Positions 31,888 to 39,922 of a DNA stretch of 64,000 nt are shown one piece after another. The stretch is from positions 14,478 through 78,477 of the forward strand of contig DFQY01000020.1 in NCBI GenBank assembly GCA_002378005.1, in the 5' to 3' direction. The notes under the pieces were generated by a model. The model did not search any database, was not told the DNA's origin, and saw only the letters and a program-made list of their open reading frames with translations. The translations under genes and the position numbers were made by a program. Each line of letters starts with the position of its first letter. The first letter of the stretch is position 1. The DNA is from Flavobacteriales bacterium UBA3477 (GTDB taxonomy: Bacteria > Bacteroidota > Bacteroidia > Flavobacteriales > Schleiferiaceae).

Positions 31888-34449
31888 CTAAGGCAAAGAG
31901 AATATAGTATACTCGTCCAAATGCAAGGCACCCGTTGGCAATCGTGTAAAGGTCCGTAGCGTCATCGCGCCTGTAGGCAGCTCTCGTCCCTCTGCTTGTG
32001 GATCCCAGCATTGGGTAGCGGGACCAGAGAATAACTCATTCCCCCAACGGTCATAAATAGCATAGGAGGTGCGTTCAGGCATAGAGCTAGAAATGCAGTA
32101 CTGGTCATTTACTCCATCACCATTTGGTGTAAACGCTGTAGGGACATACATCAAAACATCGTCCAAACAATCCACTTCCAATACGCTATGAATGGTATCT
32201 AAATTGTTACAGCTGTCAATAGCGACTAGGGTAAGCTCGTGCACGCCCGCAAAAGGGAATAGGGTATCTAGGCTTGGCTGCATATAGGTTGCGCCGCCTA
32301 ATTCTAATGAGATAAACGCCGTGTACCCGTGCGCCGTCAAAGTGTAATTAGGGCATCCATAACCTTCGTCTACATAGGGCTCGGGAATTAATCGGAAATA
32401 TAAACTATCCTCAAAGATACACCCATTGATATCTGTAGCCTCATAAGGATACCAAGCAGTGCTGTCTAGCTGAATAACCGCGGTGTGAGTATCTAGAGTC
32501 GTCCAATACAGATCGGCCAAAAGAGGCGAACTGAAATCTACAACCATGGAATCACAAAATGCGGTGTCGCGGTACGGGGGGTCGAACAAAGAACCATTTT
32601 TGAGGTAGATGCTATCGGTGAATTGGCAATCTCCTAAATCCACCACTACCCATAACCAGCCGCTTTGATTCGTTGAGGTGGAAGCCGTGGTATCACCATT
32701 GGACCAATTATAACTCAATCCAGCTGTCGTGTTGTTTACTTCCACCGTGGTCGGCTGAGACAAACAAACGCTGGTCGTATCATCCGTTATAGGCTCATAG
32801 GTTGTTCCGTAGTAATCAAAATCAAAGTATATAGAATCCGTACTCCCGCGGTCGTCTTCAACCACCACCTTAATCTTCACGGGCCCTGTATAAGTCGGGT
32901 CTATGATGGCATGTAAAATGGTGTCGCGCGCGTTGGAATCCACTACCGTACCCGTTCCAGTCATCAACGTGTGGGAGAGCACTGTAATGCTATCTACACA
33001 AGAAATATATCCAAAATACAATGGGATTGGTGTGGCACACAATGCACCAAGGGGCACATCTGTCACCGGCTGGGCGTAAAACGGATCCAATAATTTTAGA
33101 TCATCATCAAAACCACTGATATATCCGTACAACCCTGTAGAGGTACCTTGACCTGCAAGAATACCCACATGGAAAGGTGTGATACAATCCAAGGTAAAGT
33201 TGTTCGTCAAAGTGTTCGGGTCTATATAAACCCCGGACCAATTAGGATCATAGGTACTTTGTTGCACCGTAATCGCTGTATTCCCACTAACAGGATTTCC
33301 GTTATAATTCAAGCTAGCTACAGCACTCGAAGGAATAGTGACCAGTGCTGAGGTCGCCAAACCGGAAGCTCTATTGTATCGAATGAAGGTCGAGCCCGTG
33401 CAGTCCACGTGAGGAATCTGTGCCATTCCTTGTTCTGGATCATGGCTGGTGGTTCCTGTAGTGACTTGGAACACATAAATAGGCCTCGTACTTTCTATTA
33501 TGAAAGGCTTTCCTGGAGTATTAGCATTCCCAGTCATACTATACGTTCCTGCATCCCCAGGCCCTCCATTGGTTAGGATAGTGGTCCCATCTAGCGTGAT
33601 GTAGGTGCTGTCTTCCGTAGCGACATACATGAAATAATCATTGGGGTGGTAGGCCATACCCCGTAGCACTACATGTTTAGTGCCCAAATGTTCAACAGGA
33701 GTCACCTGATCAATTCCCGCATCTGCATTATTGGCCGAAGCATTCTTCAGGTGATTCCCACCTGCTGTCACAGCAATAGGTTTATCTGCAGTAACGTGCG
33801 TACCAAGCAACACGTCATCGTCCTGCATCTTGGAAACCCAACTTTGTCCAGCATCCAAGGTGAACACCACACTATCCAGCCCATTGTCAAACTGGTTATT
33901 CGCTGGTGCTTTGAACTTAATGTTGGTGCTATCCTCCGTGGCCACCACACTGATGTAGTGCATTCCTTTGTAGCCAGCGTAATTACCTGAAACCGTAGAA
34001 TTAATAAGGGTTTGTGACCCCACGTAAAACTCAGTGCCTAGTGCATTACGCCCTTTCGCAGTAATAATTTCTTGATTGTAAGGATCCAGAATACGTTGGG
34101 TAATGGTCACCGGATTCGTGGCCTCCACAAATAGGGCGTCTTTATAGCGCTTTTGGTTGGTCCAATTCAGTTCTCTCGCCCCATAGGTACTATTCAACCC
34201 CACCACAGGCGTAGTAAAACTGATCGTTCCAATGTTGTTCGAAGTGACAATCATCGTCTGGGAAAAGCTCGTATCGCTATTATATACCCATACCGAAGAA
34301 TTAGAGGAGGTGGTACTGATGTACAGATAAATATCATGATCCCCAGCTTCCCATTCATAAAGAGGAGGAAGAACGAAGTAGGTATCACTTTGCGCCCTCG
34401 CCACGAAGGTTGATACTAAACCTATGAGAATCAGTAGTTTTTTCACCAT
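31888..34449 (-). CDS. Large surface protein with IgGFc-binding-like N-terminal region and T9SS type B signal
   Basis: An 853-residue protein with a signal peptide (ending FVARAQ). Residues 20-440 carry the IgGFc_binding-type repeat pattern (GTEFYVGSQTLINS, ISVVATEDSTNIKF, VTADKPIAVTAGGNHLK, YVFQVTTGTTSHDPEQGMAQIPHVDCTGS), in two related copies. Ig-like segments with LSYNWSNGDTTASTS follow. The end is a type B sorting domain (TAFTPNGDGVNDQYCI, YDRWGNELFSG), here closing with a slightly atypical GAMTLRTFTRLPTGALHL rather than GVYFYLI. It should be exported by T9SS and act in adhesion or cell-surface contact. Function unproven. Confidence 0.8.
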   Translation of the reverse strand: MVKKLLILIGLVSTFVARAQSDTYFVLPPLYEWEAGDHDIYLYISTTSSNSSVWVYNSDTSFSQTMIVTSNNIGTISFTTPVVGLNSTYGARELNWTNQKRYKDALFVEATNPVTITQRILDPYNQEIITAKGRNALGTEFYVGSQTLINSTVSGNYAGYKGMHYISVVATEDSTNIKFKAPANNQFDNGLDSVVFTLDAGQSWVSKMQDDDVLLGTHVTADKPIAVTAGGNHLKNASANNADAGIDQVTPVEHLGTKHVVLRGMAYHPNDYFMYVATEDSTYITLDGTTILTNGGPGDAGTYSMTGNANTPGKPFIIESTRPIYVFQVTTGTTSHDPEQGMAQIPHVDCTGSTFIRYNRASGLATSALVTIPSSAVASLNYNGNPVSGNTAITVQQSTYDPNWSGVYIDPNTLTNNFTLDCITPFHVGILAGQGTSTGLYGYISGFDDDLKLLDPFYAQPVTDVPLGALCATPIPLYFGYISCVDSITVLSHTLMTGTGTVVDSNARDTILHAIIDPTYTGPVKIKVVVEDDRGSTDSIYFDFDYYGTTYEPITDDTTSVCLSQPTTVEVNNTTAGLSYNWSNGDTTASTSTNQSGWLWVVVDLGDCQFTDSIYLKNGSLFDPPYRDTAFCDSMVVDFSSPLLADLYWTTLDTHTAVIQLDSTAWYPYEATDINGCIFEDSLYFRLIPEPYVDEGYGCPNYTLTAHGYTAFISLELGGATYMQPSLDTLFPFAGVHELTLVAIDSCNNLDTIHSVLEVDCLDDVLMYVPTAFTPNGDGVNDQYCISSSMPERTSYAIYDRWGNELFSGPATQCWDPQAEGRELPTGAMTLRTFTRLPTGALHLDEYTIFSLP

Positions 34450-34481
34450 CCTAAAGATAGTGTAATTGGGACACTTTCTAG

Positions 34482-34512
34482 TTGTGCAGGAACCTTTTCC
34501 GGGCTACTTTTA
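34482..34512 (+). promoter_or_regulatory. Promoter of tRNA-Ser(GGA)
   Basis: TTG (34482-34484), a 20-nt spacer and TACTTTTA (34505-34512) match the Bacteroidota consensus apart from the last base. The tRNA starts 11 nt later. Confidence 0.55.
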
Positions 34513-34522
34513 CACCACTTAT

Positions 34523-34609
34523 GGAGAGGTGCCTGAGTGGTTGAAAGGGCCCGCCTGGAAAGCTGGTATAGGGGCAACTCTATCGAGGGTTCGAATCCCT
34601 TCCTCTCCG
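34523..34609 (+). tRNA. tRNA-Ser(GGA)
   Basis: A class II tRNA: acceptor GGAGAGG/CCTCTCC, discriminator G, encoded CCA (34610-34612), anticodon loop CTGGAAA (GGA), a long variable arm with GGGGCAACTC, T loop TTCGAAT. The anticodon stem CCCGC/GCTGG has one C-U mismatch in the middle. Together with tRNA-Ser(TGA) it reads UCN codons. Confidence 0.93.
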
Positions 34610-34617
34610 CCAAAACA

Positions 34618-34650
34618 ATTGAAAACCAGCGTTTTACACTGGTTTTCAAT
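34618..34650 (+). terminator. Hairpin downstream of tRNA-Ser(GGA)
   Basis: A perfect 12-bp stem ATTGAAAACCAG/CTGGTTTTCAAT with a 9-nt loop. It lacks a clear T-run after it and forms the start of repeat copy B, so termination or 3'-end processing is inferred. Confidence 0.55.
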
Positions 34651-34703
34651 GGGTTATGGAACGGTACCCATCGGGATCTTTTGAGCGAAGCGAAAAAAAT
34701 CCC
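34639..34703 (+). repeat. tRNA-Ser-associated repeat, copy B
   Basis: 65 bp from CTGGTTTTCAATGG to AAAAAAATCCC, homologous to the complement of 24003-24066. The 27 bases from TCTTTTGAGCGAAG to the end are identical in both. A GGGAT/ATCCC pair brackets the final part and could form a stem. Confidence 0.8.
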
Positions 34704-34803
34704 TCTAAAGAAGCGTTCATAAGTATGTGTAAGACAGAATGGTAAATCTTAAAACTAGCTAGGCCATTACTGACACACCACAATCCAAGTCTCTTACGAA
34801 CAT

Positions 34804-34830
34804 TTTAAATGCAACCGTGTTGCATTTAAA
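34804..34830 (+). promoter_or_regulatory. Perfect 27-bp palindrome, probable Zur operator
   Basis: TTTAAATGCAAC-CGT-GTTGCATTTAAA has perfectly matching 12-bp arms. The TGCAAC-N3-GTTGCA core resembles zinc-regulator boxes, and the operon it precedes encodes a Fur-family regulator. It covers the -33 TTG, so binding would block RNA polymerase. Confidence 0.75.
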
Positions 34831-34849
34831 GGAATTGGTCCTACATTTG
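34820..34849 (+). promoter_or_regulatory. Promoter of the zinc-type operon
   Basis: TTG (34820-34822), a 19-nt spacer and TACATTTG (34842-34849) fit the Bacteroidota consensus exactly; the palindrome overlaps its upstream half. Confidence 0.75.
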
Positions 34850-34870
34850 TCTTAACTAACAACATCAGCT

Positions 34871-35416
34871 ATGAACATTTTTAAAATCAGCGTACTACTC
34901 ACCCCAGCCTTGCTCATTTTCTCTTGCCAACCTGTAGACCCTACGGATCCACACGAGGAAGAATTAATCACCACATTACAAATAGATCTCGATGCGGGTT
35001 CTGTCGTTCATGTATTGAACTATCAGGATCTCGATGGGGATGGGGGCAATGCCCCAATACTTTCCTTAGACACATTACTAGCGAATACCACATATTCCGG
35101 GAGCATTAGATTATTCAATGAAAGTGAAACCCCATCAGAGGAATTGACAGCGGAGGTATTTGACGAGTCAGAAGAGCATCAGTTCTTTTTCAGTACTAGC
35201 GGCAATTCATCCTTTGCTTACGGAGATCAGGATAATAATGGGTTTCCCGTTGGATTGGCATTTGAATTGGTCACTGGGGAAGCAGGTTCTGAAATATTGA
35301 GTGTGACCTTGCGCCATCAACCCGATAAAGGAGCCAGTGGCGTGAGTGATGGCGATATCACCAACGCGGGTGGGGAGACTGATATAGAAGTACTCTTTGA
35401 CGTGATCATTGAATAA
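34871..35416 (+). CDS. Lipoprotein of a probable zinc-uptake operon (unnamed Bacteroidota family)
   Basis: A 181-residue lipoprotein (MNIFKISVLLTPALLIFSC; lipobox IFSC). The mature protein starts with acidic, His-containing PVDPTDPHEEE, then a beta-rich domain, and ends in LRHQPDKGASGVSDGDI and GGETDIEVLFDVII. That ending is a conserved tail I associate with a Bacteroidota family found beside TonB receptors; I know no assigned function. It is the first gene behind the 27-bp palindrome, and the TonB receptor starts inside its last codons. A role in handing metal to the receptor, or in binding it at the surface, is inference. Confidence 0.75.
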   Translation: MNIFKISVLLTPALLIFSCQPVDPTDPHEEELITTLQIDLDAGSVVHVLNYQDLDGDGGNAPILSLDTLLANTTYSGSIRLFNESETPSEELTAEVFDESEEHQFFFSTSGNSSFAYGDQDNNGFPVGLAFELVTGEAGSEILSVTLRHQPDKGASGVSDGDITNAGGETDIEVLFDVIIE

Positions 35417-37697
35417 ACCTTTCTACATAGTACTCTTCTTTTTTGGGTGGTCATCAATGGTGGTCGCCCAAAGTTGTGTGTATACCCTTGCCGGCCAGGT
35501 CGTAGATGAGCATGATCGGCAGCCTATGGAAGATGTGAGTATTTATATCACAGAATTAGGCAAAGAGTACTGGACGGATAGCAAGGGACGCTTCGAGATT
35601 CCTACGCTTTGTGTGGGTTTCTATCATTTGGCTATACAACATATTGGATGCCCTACGGTATTTGAGGCCCTTGCTCTAGAGGGAGATACGACCATAGAAT
35701 TTACGCTTGAACATCACGAAAACCTCCTTCATGAAGTCGAGGTTCATGATGACCATGAGCATGCCCTGAACGAAGAGAATATAGGGATGATGATCTTAGA
35801 CCAAAGCGCCCAGAAATCCTTGGCGACATCTCTAGCCAACCTCAATGGGGTAAGTATGATTTCCAACGGTTCAGATATAGGCCTGCCTGTACTACACGGT
35901 CTGTCCGGGAACAGAATTACCATCATCAACAATGGCGTTGTGCATGCGGGGCAGCAATGGGGCGCGGATCACAGCCCGGAAATTGATCTGAACAGCGCCG
36001 GTGAAATTACTGTGGTCAGCGGAGCTGCATCGATGCGATATCCCGGAACACATATGGGTGGAATAGTGGTTTTGATGCCAGGTAACATTCCATTGGACCC
36101 ACACATTCATGGTAAGGTTAGATCAACATTGGAAAGCAATGGACTGGGCGGCACGATCAATGGCCAATTATATCAAGGTCATCCCCACCTACGATGGCGT
36201 TTAGGAACCACTCTAAAGCACTACGGTGATCGATCTGCGCCGAACTACTTACTCAATAACACCGGCACGCGCCAGGCGCACATGAACGGCGAGCTCCGTC
36301 GCCAGTGGGTGTCCGGGTGGGAATGGGAGACCCAATACGCTTTCTTCAATGCCGAATATGGAATTCTACGTGGCAGTCATATCGGTAATTTGACCGATCT
36401 CCAAAGTGCCTTTAGTCGTCCGGTGCCATTTTATACCGACTCTGTTTTTTCGCGGGGCATTGATGCCCCCAAACAGGACGTCACGCACCATCAATTCAAA
36501 TCTACCCTCGGAAAAGAGCTCGCCGAGAACACCTTGGAATGGAATGTAGCCGTGCAGCGCAATAAGCGCCAAGAATTCGATGTTCGTAGAAGTGGACGTA
36601 GCGATATCCCGGCCTTAAGTTTGATACAATACAGCGTTCAAAATGAATTTCTGTGGTCGAACAATCGCCATTGGGATGCGGGTTACCAATTCCTTGGAAA
36701 AAACAATTGGAACCTCCCAGAAACCGGCATTTTGCCGCTTCTGCCAAACTTTACCTCGTTCACCAACGGGCTTTTCATCAACGCGAAAAACGAATTCGAA
36801 CACATCTCCACCGAGTTTGGAGGCAGGTATGATTTCACCTTCAGAAATGTAGCCATGTTGACCAGCACCTTGCCTAGAACGGTCGTTTACTATGGCAATC
36901 GGTACCACAATATCAGTGCATTGGCAAGGGTTTCCGGGCGGATTTCAACCCAATGGACCGCCATGGCAGAGGTGGCCTTTCGACAACGTCCTCCGGAAAT
37001 TAACGAGATGTATGCCTTTGGACTGCACCAGGGTGTGAGCGGGATTGAGGAAGGAAATCTTGTGCTCTATCAGGAGAGCGGTGTGAAGTCGACGGTGCAG
37101 CTTAGTGGCCAATTTGGTCAACATCTCCATCTAGACTTCAGAACCTATGCCCATTATTTCAATGGTTACATCTATCTCCAACCCCAGCAAGAATACAGGC
37201 TGACCATCCGTGGGGCTTTTCCCGTATTTACCTACGAGCAATGCGATGCCCGAATCCTTGGGGTAGATATGTCGATGCGCTACGAAGTTGGTGAGCATTG
37301 GAAGTTCAATGGAAATTGGTCATTCCTACAAGGCAATGACTTAACCAATACCATACCCCTGAATTACATGCCGCCATTCAATGCATTGCACGTATTAACC
37401 TATGAACTAGGAGAGTGGTACCAATGGCGAAACTTTAGGGTAGAGGCCACACACAGATTTGTGGGAGAGCAAGGAAATTGGGCCGCCTCATTAGATTTTG
37501 TTCCTCCTCCTGAAGCGTACCGACTATTCGATCTTCACATCGGCGGGACGTTAAACCAATGGCGCTACAAACCCCAAATTCGACTGGGCGTGGAGAACCT
37601 GTTAAACACCAAGTATCGCGACTACCTAAATAGACAACGTTATTTTGCAGATGCCTTAGGCCGCAACATTACCGTTGCCTGGATTCAAAACTTTTAA
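35409..37697 (+). CDS. TonB-dependent receptor, probable zinc receptor with His-rich segment
   Basis: A 762-residue receptor: signal peptide (ending MVVAQ), carboxypeptidase-like domain at residues 22-110, a His/Glu-rich linker LEHHENLLHEVEVHDDHEHA at about 105-124, then plug (about 125-230, with LHGLSGNRITIINNG) and barrel ending RNITVAWIQNF. The plug carries HAGQQWGADHSPEIDLNSAG, the region that in ZnuD-like receptors is His/Asp-rich. A TTG start overlaps the lipoprotein stop by 8 nt; a stop codon lies two codons upstream in this frame and no suitable ATG exists. Palindrome, His-rich plug and downstream Fur-family gene together point to zinc. Confidence 0.85.
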   Translation: MNKPFYIVLFFFGWSSMVVAQSCVYTLAGQVVDEHDRQPMEDVSIYITELGKEYWTDSKGRFEIPTLCVGFYHLAIQHIGCPTVFEALALEGDTTIEFTLEHHENLLHEVEVHDDHEHALNEENIGMMILDQSAQKSLATSLANLNGVSMISNGSDIGLPVLHGLSGNRITIINNGVVHAGQQWGADHSPEIDLNSAGEITVVSGAASMRYPGTHMGGIVVLMPGNIPLDPHIHGKVRSTLESNGLGGTINGQLYQGHPHLRWRLGTTLKHYGDRSAPNYLLNNTGTRQAHMNGELRRQWVSGWEWETQYAFFNAEYGILRGSHIGNLTDLQSAFSRPVPFYTDSVFSRGIDAPKQDVTHHQFKSTLGKELAENTLEWNVAVQRNKRQEFDVRRSGRSDIPALSLIQYSVQNEFLWSNNRHWDAGYQFLGKNNWNLPETGILPLLPNFTSFTNGLFINAKNEFEHISTEFGGRYDFTFRNVAMLTSTLPRTVVYYGNRYHNISALARVSGRISTQWTAMAEVAFRQRPPEINEMYAFGLHQGVSGIEEGNLVLYQESGVKSTVQLSGQFGQHLHLDFRTYAHYFNGYIYLQPQQEYRLTIRGAFPVFTYEQCDARILGVDMSMRYEVGEHWKFNGNWSFLQGNDLTNTIPLNYMPPFNALHVLTYELGEWYQWRNFRVEATHRFVGEQGNWAASLDFVPPPEAYRLFDLHIGGTLNQWRYKPQIRLGVENLLNTKYRDYLNRQRYFADALGRNITVAWIQNF

Positions 37698-37700
37698 GCT

Positions 37701-38102
37701 ATGGATGCCGCCACTACTCTAAAAAAGCATGACCTCAAGGTGACCAAGATCCGATTGGCCATTCTCGATGCACTAGGTAAAACAGAACTGGCTAAGCCTT
37801 ATGCAGAGCTACAAGCGATGCTCGCGGAATTTGACCGAACCACCTTGTACCGAACCTTGTTGGCGCTAATGGAAAAAGGTGTGATTCACAAGGCATTGGA
37901 GGAAAATGGTGAAAGCTACTACGCTTTATGCTCGGACTGTTCCATCGAGACTCACGTACACGACCACATGCATTTTAAGTGCACCACCTGCGGTGTTGTA
38001 CAATGTCTAGACCTACCTAAACGCCTTAAATTTTCCGCCCCAGGCATTCACATTGATAGCATTGAAGTATTCGCCAAAGGGCAATGCAGCAACTGCAATT
38101 AG
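37701..38102 (+). CDS. Fur-family metalloregulator, probably Zur
   Basis: The 133-residue repressor has an N-terminal winged helix (KVTKIRLAILDALGKTELAKPYAEL, RTTLYRTLLALMEKGVIHKAL) and a C-terminal dimerisation domain with the metal-binding HVHDHMHFKC and two CxxC pairs (CTTC, CSNC) for structural zinc. It starts 3 nt after the receptor stop, so it is the third gene of the operon and would autoregulate through the palindrome upstream. Assignment to Zur rather than Fur, PerR or Mur rests on the operator form and on the operon. Its stop codon overlaps that of the convergent AMP nucleosidase. Confidence 0.8.
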   Translation: MDAATTLKKHDLKVTKIRLAILDALGKTELAKPYAELQAMLAEFDRTTLYRTLLALMEKGVIHKALEENGESYYALCSDCSIETHVHDHMHFKCTTCGVVQCLDLPKRLKFSAPGIHIDSIEVFAKGQCSNCN

Positions 38103-38869
38103 AACACCAAGTGTCTGATCGTCTCTCCGTTGTTGATGAGCTGCTTTAGAGAAGCAATACCTATTTCCACGTGGCGCTGATCGAATAATTTGGAGTTTAC
38201 CGCGTCCTTTTCCATGGTTTTGACGCCTTCTGGAACCATGGGCTGATCCGTTACGAGAAGTAAAGCTCCGGTAGGGATTTTATTATGAAAACCCACGGTG
38301 AATAAAGTGGCAGTTTCCATATCGATGGCGTAGGCGCGAATCTTTTTCAAGTACTTTTTGAACTTTAAATCAAACTCCCACACACGACGGTTGGTAGTGT
38401 ATACTGTCCCCGTCCAATAATCCACTTTTTGATCGCGAATAGTAGTACTGACTGCTTTTTGAAGGGCGAATGATGGCATAGCCGGAACTTCTGGAGGGAA
38501 ATAATCATTCGAAGTACCCTCACCCCGAATGGCACCGATAGGTAAGATGAGGTCACCGATGTTGTTTCTCTTTTTCAGACCCCCGCATTTTCCGAGGAAT
38601 AAAGCGGCTTTCGGACTGATGGCACTCAACAAATCCATCACTGTAGCGGCGTTGGGCGAACCCATGCCGAAATTTATAATGGTGATTCCCTTGTGCGTTG
38701 CGCTGGTCATACTCTTGCCTTTGCCGTGGATTTCAGCGCCGGTGAGTTCCGCGAAAATATCCACATAGTGTTGGAAGTTTGTCAGTAGGATGTACTGCCC
38801 AAAATCTTCAAGTGGAACGCCCGTATACCTTACGAGCCAGTTGGTAACGATCTCTTCTTTGGTTTTCAT
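38099..38869 (-). CDS. AMP nucleosidase (short form)
   Basis: I start at ATG 38869 (MKTKEEIVTNWLV), 256 residues, because the longer frame (to 38932) would begin at the promoter itself. The phosphorylase/nucleosidase fold is shown by IINFGMGSPNAATVMDLL, FLGKCGGL, AIDMETATLFTVG (the acidic residues that bind ribose) and LLLVTDQPM with the catalytic Asp. AMP nucleosidase hydrolyses AMP to adenine and ribose-5-phosphate. The short form without an N-terminal regulatory domain is common in Bacteroidota. Confidence 0.85.
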   Translation of the reverse strand: MKTKEEIVTNWLVRYTGVPLEDFGQYILLTNFQHYVDIFAELTGAEIHGKGKSMTSATHKGITIINFGMGSPNAATVMDLLSAISPKAALFLGKCGGLKKRNNIGDLILPIGAIRGEGTSNDYFPPEVPAMPSFALQKAVSTTIRDQKVDYWTGTVYTTNRRVWEFDLKFKKYLKKIRAYAIDMETATLFTVGFHNKIPTGALLLVTDQPMVPEGVKTMEKDAVNSKLFDQRHVEIGIASLKQLINNGETIRHLVF

Positions 38870-38929
38870 ATGCTGTGCAGGTTTAGAAGAGGTCGGCTCA
38901 AGGGTTAAAAGAGCCTTCCCCTTGAAAGG

Positions 38930-38963
38930 CAAAGGTACATCTTTCGTATCTTGTGAGGACCAA
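38930..38963 (-). promoter_or_regulatory. Promoter of the AMP nucleosidase gene
   Basis: On the minus strand TTG (38963-38961), a 23-nt spacer and TACCTTTG (38937-38930) match the consensus. It places transcription start downstream of 38930 and supports the ATG at 38869. Confidence 0.6.
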
Positions 38964-38974
38964 TTATTCTCTAC

Positions 38975-39922
38975 ATGAAAAAACTTTTACTCCTTTCTCT
39001 ATTGATTCTTGCTGCTTTTGGCATGCAAGCGCAGTCAAAATATGTATTGTTGGACATCAACCATTTGGTAGGAACCGATACTTGTACTTCTCAAGTTATT
39101 GGAACAAACAGTTGGGGTAATCAATTTCGATTGAACAGAATACAGTACTACATGGATGAGATCATTCTTGTTCATGATAATGGGACTGCCGATACCTCTA
39201 ACGTTGTGGCCTTAGTGGATGGCTTTACCACCACGCGCATCATCCTAGGAAGCTTTACCCTAGACTCCTTAGAGAGTTTACGCTTTGCTGTCGGGGTGAA
39301 TGCTGCGAAAAATCATTTGGACCCCACCACCTATAATCCACAACATCCGCTAGCGCCTAAGAGCCCTTCTATGCATTGGGGATGGAGTGCAGGATATAGA
39401 TTTGTTGCAGCTGAAGGTGTGGCCGGAGGTAGTTTAAACCAAGTGTTTGAATTCCACGGATTAGGGGATGGAAATTATGCTCATTTGACCATACCCACGG
39501 AAGGGACATTGGTAGGCTCCGATACCTTATTGATCACCATCAATGCAGACTACAGCCAAATCTTCAAAGGAATGAATCTTGCCGCGGGCCCTATTAGCCA
39601 CGGAGAGACGGGTGGTGCCGCGCAATCTCTGCACAACATGAATAACTATGTATTTAGCTCGAGTGAGGGAAATGCTGCCATGGATATTGCCGATAATGCT
39701 TTGGAATTTTCTGTGTACCCGAACCCTTCCAATGGGAACCTTAAAGTACGCACGAACCAAAAAGGTCAATACCAAGTTATTGATATGCTAGGGCGTACGG
39801 TTGATGCAGGATCTTTGAAAGCCGGTGTAAATACAGTGAATGTTCGTCCAGCAGGATTGTATGTGTTGAGAATTCAAGCGACCAATGGCCATGTTAAAAC
39901 GACCAAGCTACATATTCGCTAA
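38975..39922 (+). CDS. MbnP-like copper-binding-family protein with T9SS type A sorting domain
   Basis: A 315-residue protein with a signal peptide (ending FGMQAQ), an MbnP domain (about 22-225) and a C-terminal T9SS type A signal (YPNPSNGNLKVRT...GLYVLRIQ). The MbnP domain is recognised by FRLNRIQYYMDEI, HPLAPKSPSMHWGWSAGYRF (Trp135, Trp137) and its order of beta strands. In methanotrophs MbnP works with the di-heme MbnH, which oxidises a Trp in MbnP to kynurenine to make a high-affinity copper site. The two genes that follow, overlapping it, encode MauG/MbnH-like enzymes. The T9SS tail, absent from methanotroph MbnP, suggests export to the cell surface. Metal binding here is inference. Confidence 0.85.
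   Translation: MKKLLLLSLLILAAFGMQAQSKYVLLDINHLVGTDTCTSQVIGTNSWGNQFRLNRIQYYMDEIILVHDNGTADTSNVVALVDGFTTTRIILGSFTLDSLESLRFAVGVNAAKNHLDPTTYNPQHPLAPKSPSMHWGWSAGYRFVAAEGVAGGSLNQVFEFHGLGDGNYAHLTIPTEGTLVGSDTLLITINADYSQIFKGMNLAAGPISHGETGGAAQSLHNMNNYVFSSSEGNAAMDIADNALEFSVYPNPSNGNLKVRTNQKGQYQVIDMLGRTVDAGSLKAGVNTVNVRPAGLYVLRIQATNGHVKTTKLHIR

Noticed and set aside
34443..34722. Three ORFs over tRNA-Ser(GGA), for example with VPEWLKGPAWKAGIGA
   Set aside because: They are frames through the tRNA and its flank, with no independent support.
38870..38932. Upstream extension of AMP nucleosidase
   Set aside because: It would start at the gene's own -7 promoter element; ATG 38869 is downstream and matches the family.
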